From: Microcaldota archaeon
GTDB taxonomy: Archaea; Micrarchaeota; Micrarchaeia; Micrarchaeales; CABMGC01
Direction of reading: 5' to 3'
Assembly (NCBI GenBank): GCA_021791075.1
Contig: JAJYXH010000070.1
Coordinates: 1 to 8,885, forward strand
Length of the DNA: 8,885 bases
The translations under genes were made by a program, and so were the position numbers. Shown piece after piece: positions 1 through 7,025 of the stretch (the first letter of the stretch is position 1; the number at the start of each line of letters is the position of its first letter). The notes beneath the pieces are model-generated. The model was not told the DNA's origin. It saw only the letters and a list, made by a program, of their open reading frames with translations, and did no database searches.

Positions 1-2277
1 TCACATAATTGCATGGGAAAATTCCATCCTCACGGTGACGTAGCAATCTACGAAGCATTAATCAGGATGGCACAGGACTTCTCAATGAATCACAGAATGG
101 TTGAGGGTCAAGGCAACATGGGTTCAATCGATGGGGATCCACCTGCGGCTGCCAGATATACAGAGGTAAGACTCACAAAAATGGCAGAGGATATGTTAAG
201 CGATCTCGATAAAGAGACAGTAGACTTCCTGCCAAACTTCGACAACACCGAACAGGAACCCTACCTGCTTCCTTCAAAGATACCAAATCTCCTTGTCAAC
301 GGGGCGTCTGGAATAGCAGTAGGGGTTGCAACGAGCATGCCGCCACACAACATGAACGAGGTGTGCGATGCGATAGCTTACGTGCTTGACCACAAGGAAG
401 CCTCTACGGAGGAGATACTCGGAATAATCAAGGGACCCGACTTCCCAACTGGCGGCATTGCGATAATGTCCCAGAACGCGTACAACGGATACAGGCACGG
501 CCGGGGACAGACCACAGTGAGGGCAAAGGCGGATATCGACCAGAAAAAGAAGAGGATAGTGATAACCGAGATACCATACAACGTAAACAAGGCGACGCTG
601 GTGCAGACAATAGCCGAACTTGTCAGGGACAAGCAGGTCGCAGGAATAAAAGACCTTAGGGACGAGAGCGACAAGAAGGGCGTGCGCCTGGTGATCGACC
701 TGAAAGAGGATGTGAATCCGGAGCAGATGCTCAACATTCTCTACAAGCACACGCAGCTCGAGGTCACATTCCCCATAATAAACCTCGCCGTGGTGGGAAA
801 GAGCCTCAGGAGCCTCAACGTAATGCAGCTGATAACCACATTCATAGACTACAGGAAGGAGATAATCGTTAGGAGGAGCCAGCACGAGCTCGCGATGGCG
901 CAGGACAGGCTCCACATAGTCCAGGGATTGCTTATAGCCATAAACAGCATAGAGGAGATAATCAAGGAGATAAAGGCCAGCGGGGAGCCGAGCCAGGCAA
1001 GGCAGAGGCTCATGTCCGCATACAAGCTCTCCGAGAAGCAGGCCAACGCGATACTCGACATGAAGCTAGGCAGGCTCACGCGCCTGGAGAGCGGTTCGCT
1101 AAACGAGGAGGCCGCGGAGCTTGGAAACACCATAAAATACCACACATCGGTGATATCCGAACCGGCAAAGGTCGCCGAGATAATAAAAGCCGAGACGCTG
1201 GCGGTGAAGAAGGCTTACGGAAAGGAGAGGAAGACCGAGATACTCAACATAGACGAACCCGTGGACATACTCGAAGAGGACATGATAAGCGACGAGCCCG
1301 TCACCATAATCATGACGAATGGTGGGTACGTGAAGAGGCAGAACATCGCCGCGTTCAAGGAGCAGGGAAGAGGCGGAAGAGGCGTCATAGCGATCAACCT
1401 CAAGGAGGGAGACTACGTGAAGGAGATCCTCGCCTGCAAGAACAAGGACTACCTGCTCTGTATATCTAATACCGGTAGGGCATACTGGATAAAGGCGTAC
1501 AACATACCCGAGAGCAGCAGGTACGGCGAGGGCAAGGCGGTTGTGAACCTGCTGAACATCAAGGACGAGAAGATAGTGGTAATGCTGAACATGCGTAACG
1601 TTGATAAGTCGAATATCGTATTTCTTACGGCGAAGGGAGTGGTCAAGAAGACCGACGCTATCCTGTTCTCCAAGCCGAGGTCGAACGGGGTCAGGGCGAT
1701 AAACCTTAGGCAGGGAGACGAGATATCGGATGTGATAATCTACTCTAGCGACAAGTACCTAACGATAATAACAAAGAACGGAAAGGCGATAAAGTTCGAG
1801 GAAGCCGACCTCAGGCAGATAGGCAGGTCCGCGGCCGGAGTTAGGGGAATAAGGATAAAGGGAAATGATACTGCCAAGGACATAATCTCCGCCAGCGACA
1901 TAGGGAGCATACTCACTGTCACAGAGAAGGGATACGGGAAGCTGACGGACATAAGCAAGTACAGAACCCAGGGCCGGGGAGGAAGCGGAGTGATAAACCT
2001 CAAGGTCAACGAGAAGACCGGCCCCGTGTCAAAGGCCCTGTTCGTCAGCGGGGAGCAGCATGCGATACTCATCAACTCGAAGGGAATAAGCATAACCATA
2101 CCTATAGACTCGATCAGGATAACCGGAAGGGCCGCAAGCGGAGTCAGGCTGATGAAGCTCGAACCAGGGTCAAAAGTTGTCGATGCGAGAGTCATCAAGA
2201 GCGGAGAGACGCCCCCGCCAACGGTTCAGCTGCCATCAGGCCCCCATCCGCCGCAAGAACAAAATAATATTTCGTGA
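1..2277 (+). CDS. gyrA: DNA gyrase subunit A, 5'-truncated by window edge
   Basis: This is the DNA breakage-reunion subunit of DNA gyrase, the type IIA topoisomerase that adds negative supercoils together with GyrB. Residues are counted from the Met codon at 13. The signature GKFHPHGD is at residues 2-9 and the catalytic tyrosine is Y49 in AARYTE, preceded by R48. By alignment to remembered E. coli GyrA, Y49 matches Tyr122, so about 73 N-terminal residues are missing. The core and tower follow to about residue 260, a coiled coil with ILDMKLGRLTRLE runs from about 265 to 405, and a beta-pinwheel from about 415 to 735. A GyrA-box variant, QGRGGRG, is at 451-457, and a second box-like QGRGGSG is at 653-659. 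The roughly 30-residue insertion of gammaproteobacterial GyrA is absent. The tail is proline-rich rather than acidic. In-frame tandem stops TGA TAG end the gene. The frame is open to base 1, but the residues before CMGKFHPHGD are atypical. gyrB is presumably upstream; archaeal gyrases are thought to derive from bacteria. Confidence 0.95.
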   Translation, partial: SHNCMGKFHPHGDVAIYEALIRMAQDFSMNHRMVEGQGNMGSIDGDPPAAARYTEVRLTKMAEDMLSDLDKETVDFLPNFDNTEQEPYLLPSKIPNLLVNGASGIAVGVATSMPPHNMNEVCDAIAYVLDHKEASTEEILGIIKGPDFPTGGIAIMSQNAYNGYRHGRGQTTVRAKADIDQKKKRIVITEIPYNVNKATLVQTIAELVRDKQVAGIKDLRDESDKKGVRLVIDLKEDVNPEQMLNILYKHTQLEVTFPIINLAVVGKSLRSLNVMQLITTFIDYRKEIIVRRSQHELAMAQDRLHIVQGLLIAINSIEEIIKEIKASGEPSQARQRLMSAYKLSEKQANAILDMKLGRLTRLESGSLNEEAAELGNTIKYHTSVISEPAKVAEIIKAETLAVKKAYGKERKTEILNIDEPVDILEEDMISDEPVTIIMTNGGYVKRQNIAAFKEQGRGGRGVIAINLKEGDYVKEILACKNKDYLLCISNTGRAYWIKAYNIPESSRYGEGKAVVNLLNIKDEKIVVMLNMRNVDKSNIVFLTAKGVVKKTDAILFSKPRSNGVRAINLRQGDEISDVIIYSSDKYLTIITKNGKAIKFEEADLRQIGRSAAGVRGIRIKGNDTAKDIISASDIGSILTVTEKGYGKLTDISKYRTQGRGGSGVINLKVNEKTGPVSKALFVSGEQHAILINSKGISITIPIDSIRITGRAASGVRLMKLEPGSKVVDARVIKSGETPPPTVQLPSGPHPPQEQNNIS
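2261..2272 (+). promoter_or_regulatory. AT-only stretch at the gyrA end, possible TATA-like element
   Basis: Twelve consecutive A/T bases (AAAATAATATTT) sit in the last codons of gyrA, in otherwise balanced sequence. They could act as a TATA element for the small gene that follows. An archaeal start site about 26 bp downstream would fall near 2292, after the ATG at 2282, which would favour the later ATG at 2342. The stretch may equally be only the codons for the Gln-Asn-Asn-Ile tail. Confidence 0.2.
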
Positions 2278-2281
2278 TAGC

Positions 2282-2593
2282 ATGCAGAAGACAGGAAGCA
2301 TTGCAAGGAGACACAATGTCAAGGCCGAACAACTTTCTGTAATGAGGCGCGAGGAAGATTCCGTCACAGATGAAAATATGCCGGAACGCGGAGCGATAAG
2401 TTCCAAAGCCCGGTTCATACGCGAATTGTTTGAAATAGATACGAGGGACAGAACACTCCAGAGATGCGCCAGAGAGTGGGCAGGCCTGGATCAAAAACTT
2501 AATACCGGGAAAATTACGGAAGACGCGTACGAAAAGAAAGTGGAAAATCTCCTAAGTGCGCTACGGAAAGCCTCCAGATATCAAAGCATATGA
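2282..2593 (+). CDS. small SHOCT-like helical protein, function unknown
   Basis: This encodes a 103-residue protein that I do not recognise as a named family. The ATG is 4 bp after the gyrA stop, so co-transcription is likely. No clear ribosome binding site precedes it, and the in-frame ATGs at 2342 and 2378 are alternatives. The frame is also open further upstream inside gyrA, but that extension is a shadow of gyrA. The N-terminal half is charged and probably disordered. The C-terminal half is helical and ends in a pattern like the SHOCT short C-terminal module: leucine, then LNTGKITEDAYEKKVENLL, residues about 72-91. SHOCT is known as a short domain implicated in oligomerisation. Codon use differs from gyrA, with more CGN arginine and AAA lysine. 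There is no signal peptide or membrane segment. The gene converges with the helicase gene across a 2-bp gap. It is likely real because of the coherent helical C-terminus. Confidence 0.6.
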   Translation: MQKTGSIARRHNVKAEQLSVMRREEDSVTDENMPERGAISSKARFIRELFEIDTRDRTLQRCAREWAGLDQKLNTGKITEDAYEKKVENLLSALRKASRYQSI

Positions 2594-2595
2594 AG

Positions 2596-5358
2596 TCATC
2601 TGCCCTTCCAGAACCTCTTTGTCCTCACAAACGTCTTCTGCGCCTCTATAAGGTCAACAAAGAAGAGCCGCGGGTCGTTCCTCAGGTATTTGAGAAGCCT
2701 CGCTGCAGTGGCAAAACCCACCCCATAAGTGCTTAACGCTATCAGTGCCCTATTCCCATATGCGCTTACCATTCCCGCTTCCTTGATCGCGCTCTCATAA
2801 TCGGATGCCTCCTTTACAGTCATCCTCCTTCCTGCCATTCTCTTCTTCACCGCGCTCTCATATTCCGGGCTGTATATCGCGAGCATCGGGCTCTTGCACG
2901 AATGGCACATATAGCGCCCATTTCCCTCAACAGCGATTTTCTCGCTTGATACGAATCCGCAGAACGTGCAGAGCAGGCTGACCTCGTTGCCATCGATACT
3001 TTCCTTAAAGCTCTTTATGTCCGCATCCGTGGGGATGTTTGGCATCAAGAGTTCGCGATAGTGGTATGCACTCTTTAGTATCTGTTCCGATAGCGGAGAG
3101 CCCGCCGATCTGAGGAATACGGGTTTTATCTCCCCGCCATTCAATCTCTTAAGGAACCACGTCGCGGTATCGGCGTCAAGGTAATTCTTCCTCATGTCGC
3201 GCATCGTCTCCTCGAGGATCTGGGAATCCCTGTAGAAGTCCATGAGCCTTGTCGCAGCCGACTTCGTTATAGGGGCCTTCTTCTCGATCGCCCCGAAGAG
3301 CGTCGCAACCTGGACGAATTTGTACCGGAATAGGTCTGATGAATATATTGCATTGTTTATCCTGCCGGCAACGCCCTCCTCGCCGATAACCCTGAATATC
3401 CTCTTCATGTCAGGCTCCTTTGACGAATTTGCATACTCAATTACTATCGCATACGGCGTGGCCCGTATTGCGCTTCCAGGATTCTCCGCGTTCAGAACCG
3501 ATGCGATAACCTTTGCAAGGAACTCGTTTGCAAGCTTTCCTAGCCCGGAGTAGATTATCGAGTAATCGTCAAGCTGCTCGATTATCAGTTTGTCCGCGTG
3601 TGGAAGAAAATGCTGCCCCTGCTTAGACGCAAATCCCTTTACAATGGTTGCCGCGGCATTGTCAAGCCCCACCGGCGGCGAATTTATTCCGGAGGCGAGC
3701 ATGGAAAACACCAAAGAGGCCACTTCAAAAGAGACGGGAATATCCTCACCGTCCCAGTCCGGCACCGAGGCCTCGATATCGTTGCTCGGCTCCACGTGTA
3801 TCACTCCCTCCTCTATGTCAACCACCTTCCACGGAAGCCCTTTTGTTATGAATGTGGCACCCTGATCGAGGTATGAGTATACGAACTTCTCGTCAAGCGA
3901 GGAGACGACCCTGTTGTTTATCACGTTCTTTACCGTAAATCTCATGCTGTCCGGTATCACGCTTATGTTGCTGAAGAAGTATCCGAAGCTCCTGGGCCCC
4001 ATCCCTATGGACCCGTCCTTATACTTTATCACCCCGAGTCGCATGCCAAGCCCAACCAGCTTGTCGAAAGAGTTCCTCTCAAAGTTCCTGTACGGTGCAG
4101 CCGAATGGATTATCTCGTAAGCCTTAGAGGCCTCGACAGTCTTGTACTCCATCGCCAGCGCGCATACCTGGTTGAGCACTACGTCAAGCGCATTGCTCTC
4201 CATCGTGTGCTTCTCAAGCTTGCCATCGAGCATCATCGATGTTACCGCCTCGGCCTCAAGAGCCTCGAGCGGATCCGCAACCACGATCTTCCCGTTTGAT
4301 ACGACCTTCTCCCGGTGCCCCGCCCTTCCGACCCTCTGGACGAGCCGTATCGCCTGCTTGGGAGACCCGTACTGTATTACGAGATCGACCCTACCGATGT
4401 CTATTCCCAGCTCAAGGGAGCTCGTCGCTATTATCGACCGCACGCGCGCTTCCTTGAAGTCGTTCTCAACCTTTATCCTCTCCTCCCTGTCAAGGGAGCT
4501 GTGGTGCACCTCGACATTCCCGAACGGGGCTATCCTGTTCAGGTAGATCAGCCTGCTTCCCAGCGACTCGGCAACCTGCCTCGTGTTCGTGAAGACCAGC
4601 GTCGCCTCGGACTTTCGTATCAGTGACGCAACCCTTGCAAGCCTTGCCATCGAGCTCTTGTCGAGCCCGAAGGTCTTCCTTACAGCATCATAATCCTTCT
4701 CGGGCTCTGTGGGCATCTCTATGCCTATGCTAAAGGACTTCGAGGCGCGCGACCTGACGGACTCGAACTTCCTGCTTCCGAAAAGGTACACTCCCACCTC
4801 TTCTGCGTTGCCCACGGTGGCGCTTATGCCTATTCTCTGGAAGTCCCCCGAGACCTGCCTGAGCCTCTCGAGCCCTACCGCAAGCTGCGCCCCCCTCTTG
4901 TTGTAATACAACTCGTGTATCTCGTCGACGAGGACGGTGCCTACGCTCTTCAGGGCCGGCCTCAGCTTTCCCGAGATGAGTATCGTCTGCAGGCTTTCCG
5001 GTGTGGTTATGAGAAGGTCCGGAGGAGACTCGGCCTGCTTCCGCCTCTCCAGCTGCGTCGTGTCCCCGTGCCTCACGTTAACGGTTATTCCCGCGCCCTT
5101 GCAGATGCCCTCGAGCCTCTTGATGAGGTCGCGGTTGAGGGCCCGCAGCGGGGTTATGTATATCGCCTGTATGCCGCTCCGCTTCCCCTTCTTGTATATG
5201 TTGTTGAGCACCGGCAGGATCGCGGCCTCCGTCTTCCCGCTTCCCGTAGGGGCCGTCACAAGGCAGTTCTTCCCGCTGCCTATCACCCCTACCGCCATCG
5301 CCTGTATCTCGGTAAGGCCGCCGTACCTCTCTAAGAATATCTCATACGGATTCTGCAT
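2596..5358 (-). CDS. lhr: Lhr-type superfamily 2 ATP-dependent helicase with C-terminal Cys4 zinc ribbon
   Basis: This is a 920-residue ATP-dependent nucleic-acid helicase of the archaeal Lhr class. Family members translocate 3' to 5' and unwind DNA or RNA-DNA hybrids, with roles in repair or RNA metabolism. The visible motifs are Walker A APTGSGKT at 36-43, motif Ia TPLRALNRD at about 69, TTPESLQ at about 118, DEIH at 145-148, SAT at 179-181, LVFTNTR at about 254, ATSSLELGIDIG at about 311, and the arginine-finger motif QRVGRAGHR at 341-349. A winged-helix region and the Lhr-core domain follow. Near the C-terminus C797, C800, C818 and C821 form a CxxC...CxxC zinc-ribbon pattern. A helix-hairpin-helix-like GVGFATAARLL then precedes the closing RTKRFW, which I associate with archaeal Lhr. 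All catalytic motifs are intact. It is last in a three-gene minus-strand set, 35 bp after the surface-protein gene. Which archaeal Lhr subfamily it belongs to is not settled here. Confidence 0.94.
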   Translation of the reverse strand: MQNPYEIFLERYGGLTEIQAMAVGVIGSGKNCLVTAPTGSGKTEAAILPVLNNIYKKGKRSGIQAIYITPLRALNRDLIKRLEGICKGAGITVNVRHGDTTQLERRKQAESPPDLLITTPESLQTILISGKLRPALKSVGTVLVDEIHELYYNKRGAQLAVGLERLRQVSGDFQRIGISATVGNAEEVGVYLFGSRKFESVRSRASKSFSIGIEMPTEPEKDYDAVRKTFGLDKSSMARLARVASLIRKSEATLVFTNTRQVAESLGSRLIYLNRIAPFGNVEVHHSSLDREERIKVENDFKEARVRSIIATSSLELGIDIGRVDLVIQYGSPKQAIRLVQRVGRAGHREKVVSNGKIVVADPLEALEAEAVTSMMLDGKLEKHTMESNALDVVLNQVCALAMEYKTVEASKAYEIIHSAAPYRNFERNSFDKLVGLGMRLGVIKYKDGSIGMGPRSFGYFFSNISVIPDSMRFTVKNVINNRVVSSLDEKFVYSYLDQGATFITKGLPWKVVDIEEGVIHVEPSNDIEASVPDWDGEDIPVSFEVASLVFSMLASGINSPPVGLDNAAATIVKGFASKQGQHFLPHADKLIIEQLDDYSIIYSGLGKLANEFLAKVIASVLNAENPGSAIRATPYAIVIEYANSSKEPDMKRIFRVIGEEGVAGRINNAIYSSDLFRYKFVQVATLFGAIEKKAPITKSAATRLMDFYRDSQILEETMRDMRKNYLDADTATWFLKRLNGGEIKPVFLRSAGSPLSEQILKSAYHYRELLMPNIPTDADIKSFKESIDGNEVSLLCTFCGFVSSEKIAVEGNGRYMCHSCKSPMLAIYSPEYESAVKKRMAGRRMTVKEASDYESAIKEAGMVSAYGNRALIALSTYGVGFATAARLLKYLRNDPRLFFVDLIEAQKTFVRTKRFWKGR

Positions 5359-5362
5359 GCGA

Positions 5363-5368
5363 CCACCT
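5363..5368 (-). promoter_or_regulatory. Shine-Dalgarno site of the helicase gene
   Basis: On the minus strand AGGTGG lies 4 bases before the ATG at 5358-5356. It is complementary to the 3' end of archaeal 16S rRNA and supports this start codon. Confidence 0.6.
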
Positions 5369-5371
5369 GCC

Positions 5372-5395
5372 GATGCGGATGGTTCTCATCCCATC
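5372..5395 (-). other. bulged hairpin in the gap before the helicase gene
   Basis: Two nested inverted repeats flank a 5-base loop (5382-5386): GGATG/CATCC inside and GATG/CATC outside, separated by one unpaired base at 5376. This gives a 9-bp stem. It overlaps the stop codon of the surface-protein gene and ends 3 bases before the helicase Shine-Dalgarno site. No T-run follows it, so it is not a standard terminator. An RNA-processing, stability or translation-insulating role is possible. Chance is not excluded. Confidence 0.4.
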
Positions 5396-7016
5396 AGCCC
5401 AATACAAAAACAGTTCCATTCACCGTCTTTACGGTATTTCCTACGGTGTAGTTGAGCCAGAGCCCGAAGGCCATCCCGTAAGGAAGCCCAACTACCGGAG
5501 ATCCGTTGTTGTAGCACGTGGTCGTTACTTTGGCGGATGTATCGTTCGCAAGGGTTGCATTAAGCTTACTGTACTTGGGCACCCCGTTCAATGCGCATCC
5601 TATGCTGTCGAGCGTAGCGGTGCGTCCGAGGGTGTTCTGCAGCGTGAAAGAGATCGAGTTGCCGCTATACGTAGGGTTTGCGCACCCGAATCCGGAGTCG
5701 AAGACACAGGAGTTGTGTATCGCTGATGCGAATGCTTCTGACGGTCCGGTGACGTTGAACCCTATTATCGCGTCGATGTCAAGCGGGATCTGGCCGATGA
5801 CGTCAGAGGTGTTTACAAGCGAGAATGTGGAGAGGTTGTACCCGTCCACTATCGCAGTTGTCCTTATCAGCGACGTAGGCCCGATGACGCTGTTGGCGCC
5901 AAAGATGTACGTGCTGCAGTAGCTCACGTTCTTGACATTATTCAGCACACCGCTGCATACCCTTTCAGGAATGTTATTCGTTGTAATGCTGGTCGACATC
6001 AGTGACTGGTTCCCAATGAAGGCCGAGTATCCTAGCGTAGAGACGTTGCCATGTTCCAGCGAGTAGTTCGCTACGATGGCATCGCTCAGGAATGGGGGCT
6101 CTGCGGAAGGCACCGATGGTGGGGATACGAGAAGAGAGACGCTGCCATTGACAATGTCGCGGCAGCCGCCGATCCCATTTGTCGAAACGGTCTTTATCCA
6201 GCCGTTCGAGTACCAGCTGCACATGGACTCGTTGTCCTTGAGGCTGACCACCGTCACGTTATTACCATTCGCATCGTAACTGTACGAGCTCAGATTCATG
6301 CCCTTCGCAGCATCGGCGATTATCTCAGGTTTGACATACCCCCTGATCCATACTGACGAGACCGAGTTTCCGTTAGCATAAGTTGCAGACGCAGTGCTTA
6401 AGTTCTCCAGTTCGCTCCCCGCAACATCGAAGAAGTCCCCGAAGAATGAAGATGTGCCCGGAAGTGTGATGATCTTGAATGCGTTAAGATTATAGTTGAT
6501 TCCCAGATCTGAGTAATAGAGGAAGCCGAGAAGGTTCGAGTTCATCTCGCTTCTCGAAACGATTCCGTTTGAAGGAAGCAGCGTGTATGCCTCGGGCCTC
6601 TCCGGCGCATTAACCACCAGGTCAAGGCTCGCCCCCGAGTTCGCGCGATCTACTATGTTGTAGAGCTTGCCCGGGTCCGCAACTGCAGAGAAGTTGTAGC
6701 TCCCGCTGGTTGTCGGAGTGTAATTGAATTCCAGCTCCACTGACTTTCCTGGAGGCACAGTGACCCCCGGGGCGTATGTTATGTTGCCGTTTATCTCAAT
6801 GCCTACTCCCATGTCCGAGACCGGAGTGGACCCTGTGTTATTTACAAGGACGTCGAAGTAGAGCTTCTGGTAAGGATAGACCTGCCCGTAGCTGGACGAG
6901 TTCTGCACGAACTTAGTGCTGAGGCTTATCCCCGACGAGTAGTAGAACCTGTAGTAAAGCGCCGCAGCGATGATCACAACAAAGAGCGCTATCCAGTAGT
7001 ATATCTCCTTTTTCAT
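5394..7016 (-). CDS. membrane-anchored extracellular protein with CARDB/Ig-like domain, many N-glycosylation sequons
   Basis: This is a 540-residue protein of unknown function, probably displayed on the cell surface. MKKE precedes one hydrophobic segment (about residues 6-22), read as a signal anchor with the rest outside. Residues about 35-137 look like a CARDB/Ig-type beta-sandwich: an N-N-T-G turn, a PPGKSVELEF strand, then ADPGKLYNIVDRANSG like the family's Asp-Pro and Glu-x-Asn end. The remainder is Ser/Asn/Thr-rich and unrecognised, with a probable second beta-sandwich at about 450-540. I count 22 Asn-X-Ser/Thr sequons, excluding Asn-Pro. All eight cysteines are extracellular and fall as consecutive pairs: 266/285, 354/367, 437/445 and 474/501. 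This suggests four local disulfides. There is no C-terminal anchor and no enzyme motif. It starts 4 bp after the winged-helix gene and precedes the helicase gene, so it is probably co-transcribed with both. An S-layer-associated, adhesin or receptor-like role is speculation. Confidence 0.85.
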   Translation of the reverse strand: MKKEIYYWIALFVVIIAAALYYRFYYSSGISLSTKFVQNSSSYGQVYPYQKLYFDVLVNNTGSTPVSDMGVGIEINGNITYAPGVTVPPGKSVELEFNYTPTTSGSYNFSAVADPGKLYNIVDRANSGASLDLVVNAPERPEAYTLLPSNGIVSRSEMNSNLLGFLYYSDLGINYNLNAFKIITLPGTSSFFGDFFDVAGSELENLSTASATYANGNSVSSVWIRGYVKPEIIADAAKGMNLSSYSYDANGNNVTVVSLKDNESMCSWYSNGWIKTVSTNGIGGCRDIVNGSVSLLVSPPSVPSAEPPFLSDAIVANYSLEHGNVSTLGYSAFIGNQSLMSTSITTNNIPERVCSGVLNNVKNVSYCSTYIFGANSVIGPTSLIRTTAIVDGYNLSTFSLVNTSDVIGQIPLDIDAIIGFNVTGPSEAFASAIHNSCVFDSGFGCANPTYSGNSISFTLQNTLGRTATLDSIGCALNGVPKYSKLNATLANDTSAKVTTTCYNNGSPVVGLPYGMAFGLWLNYTVGNTVKTVNGTVFVLG

Positions 7017-7020
7017 AATG

Positions 7021-7025
7021 TCACC
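7021..7025 (-). promoter_or_regulatory. Shine-Dalgarno site overlapping the upstream stop codon
   Basis: GGTGA on the minus strand contains the TGA stop of the winged-helix gene and lies 4 bases before the ATG at 7016-7014 of the surface-protein gene. The arrangement implies translational coupling of the two genes. Confidence 0.65.

Noticed and set aside
274..915. Long minus-strand open frame (213 codons) opposite gyrA
   Set aside because: It lies opposite conserved gyrA sequence, has no recognisable protein signature and no ribosome binding site. It follows from the codon bias of gyrA.
2177..2281. Extension of the small gene upstream into gyrA (start at 2177)
   Set aside because: The added 35 residues are an Arg-rich out-of-frame reading of gyrA with no start signal. 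The ATG at 2282 is preferred.
4142..5455. Several plus-strand open frames of 100-170 codons over the helicase gene
   Set aside because: They are opposite intact helicase motifs; their Arg/Pro/Leu-rich products look like antisense shadows.
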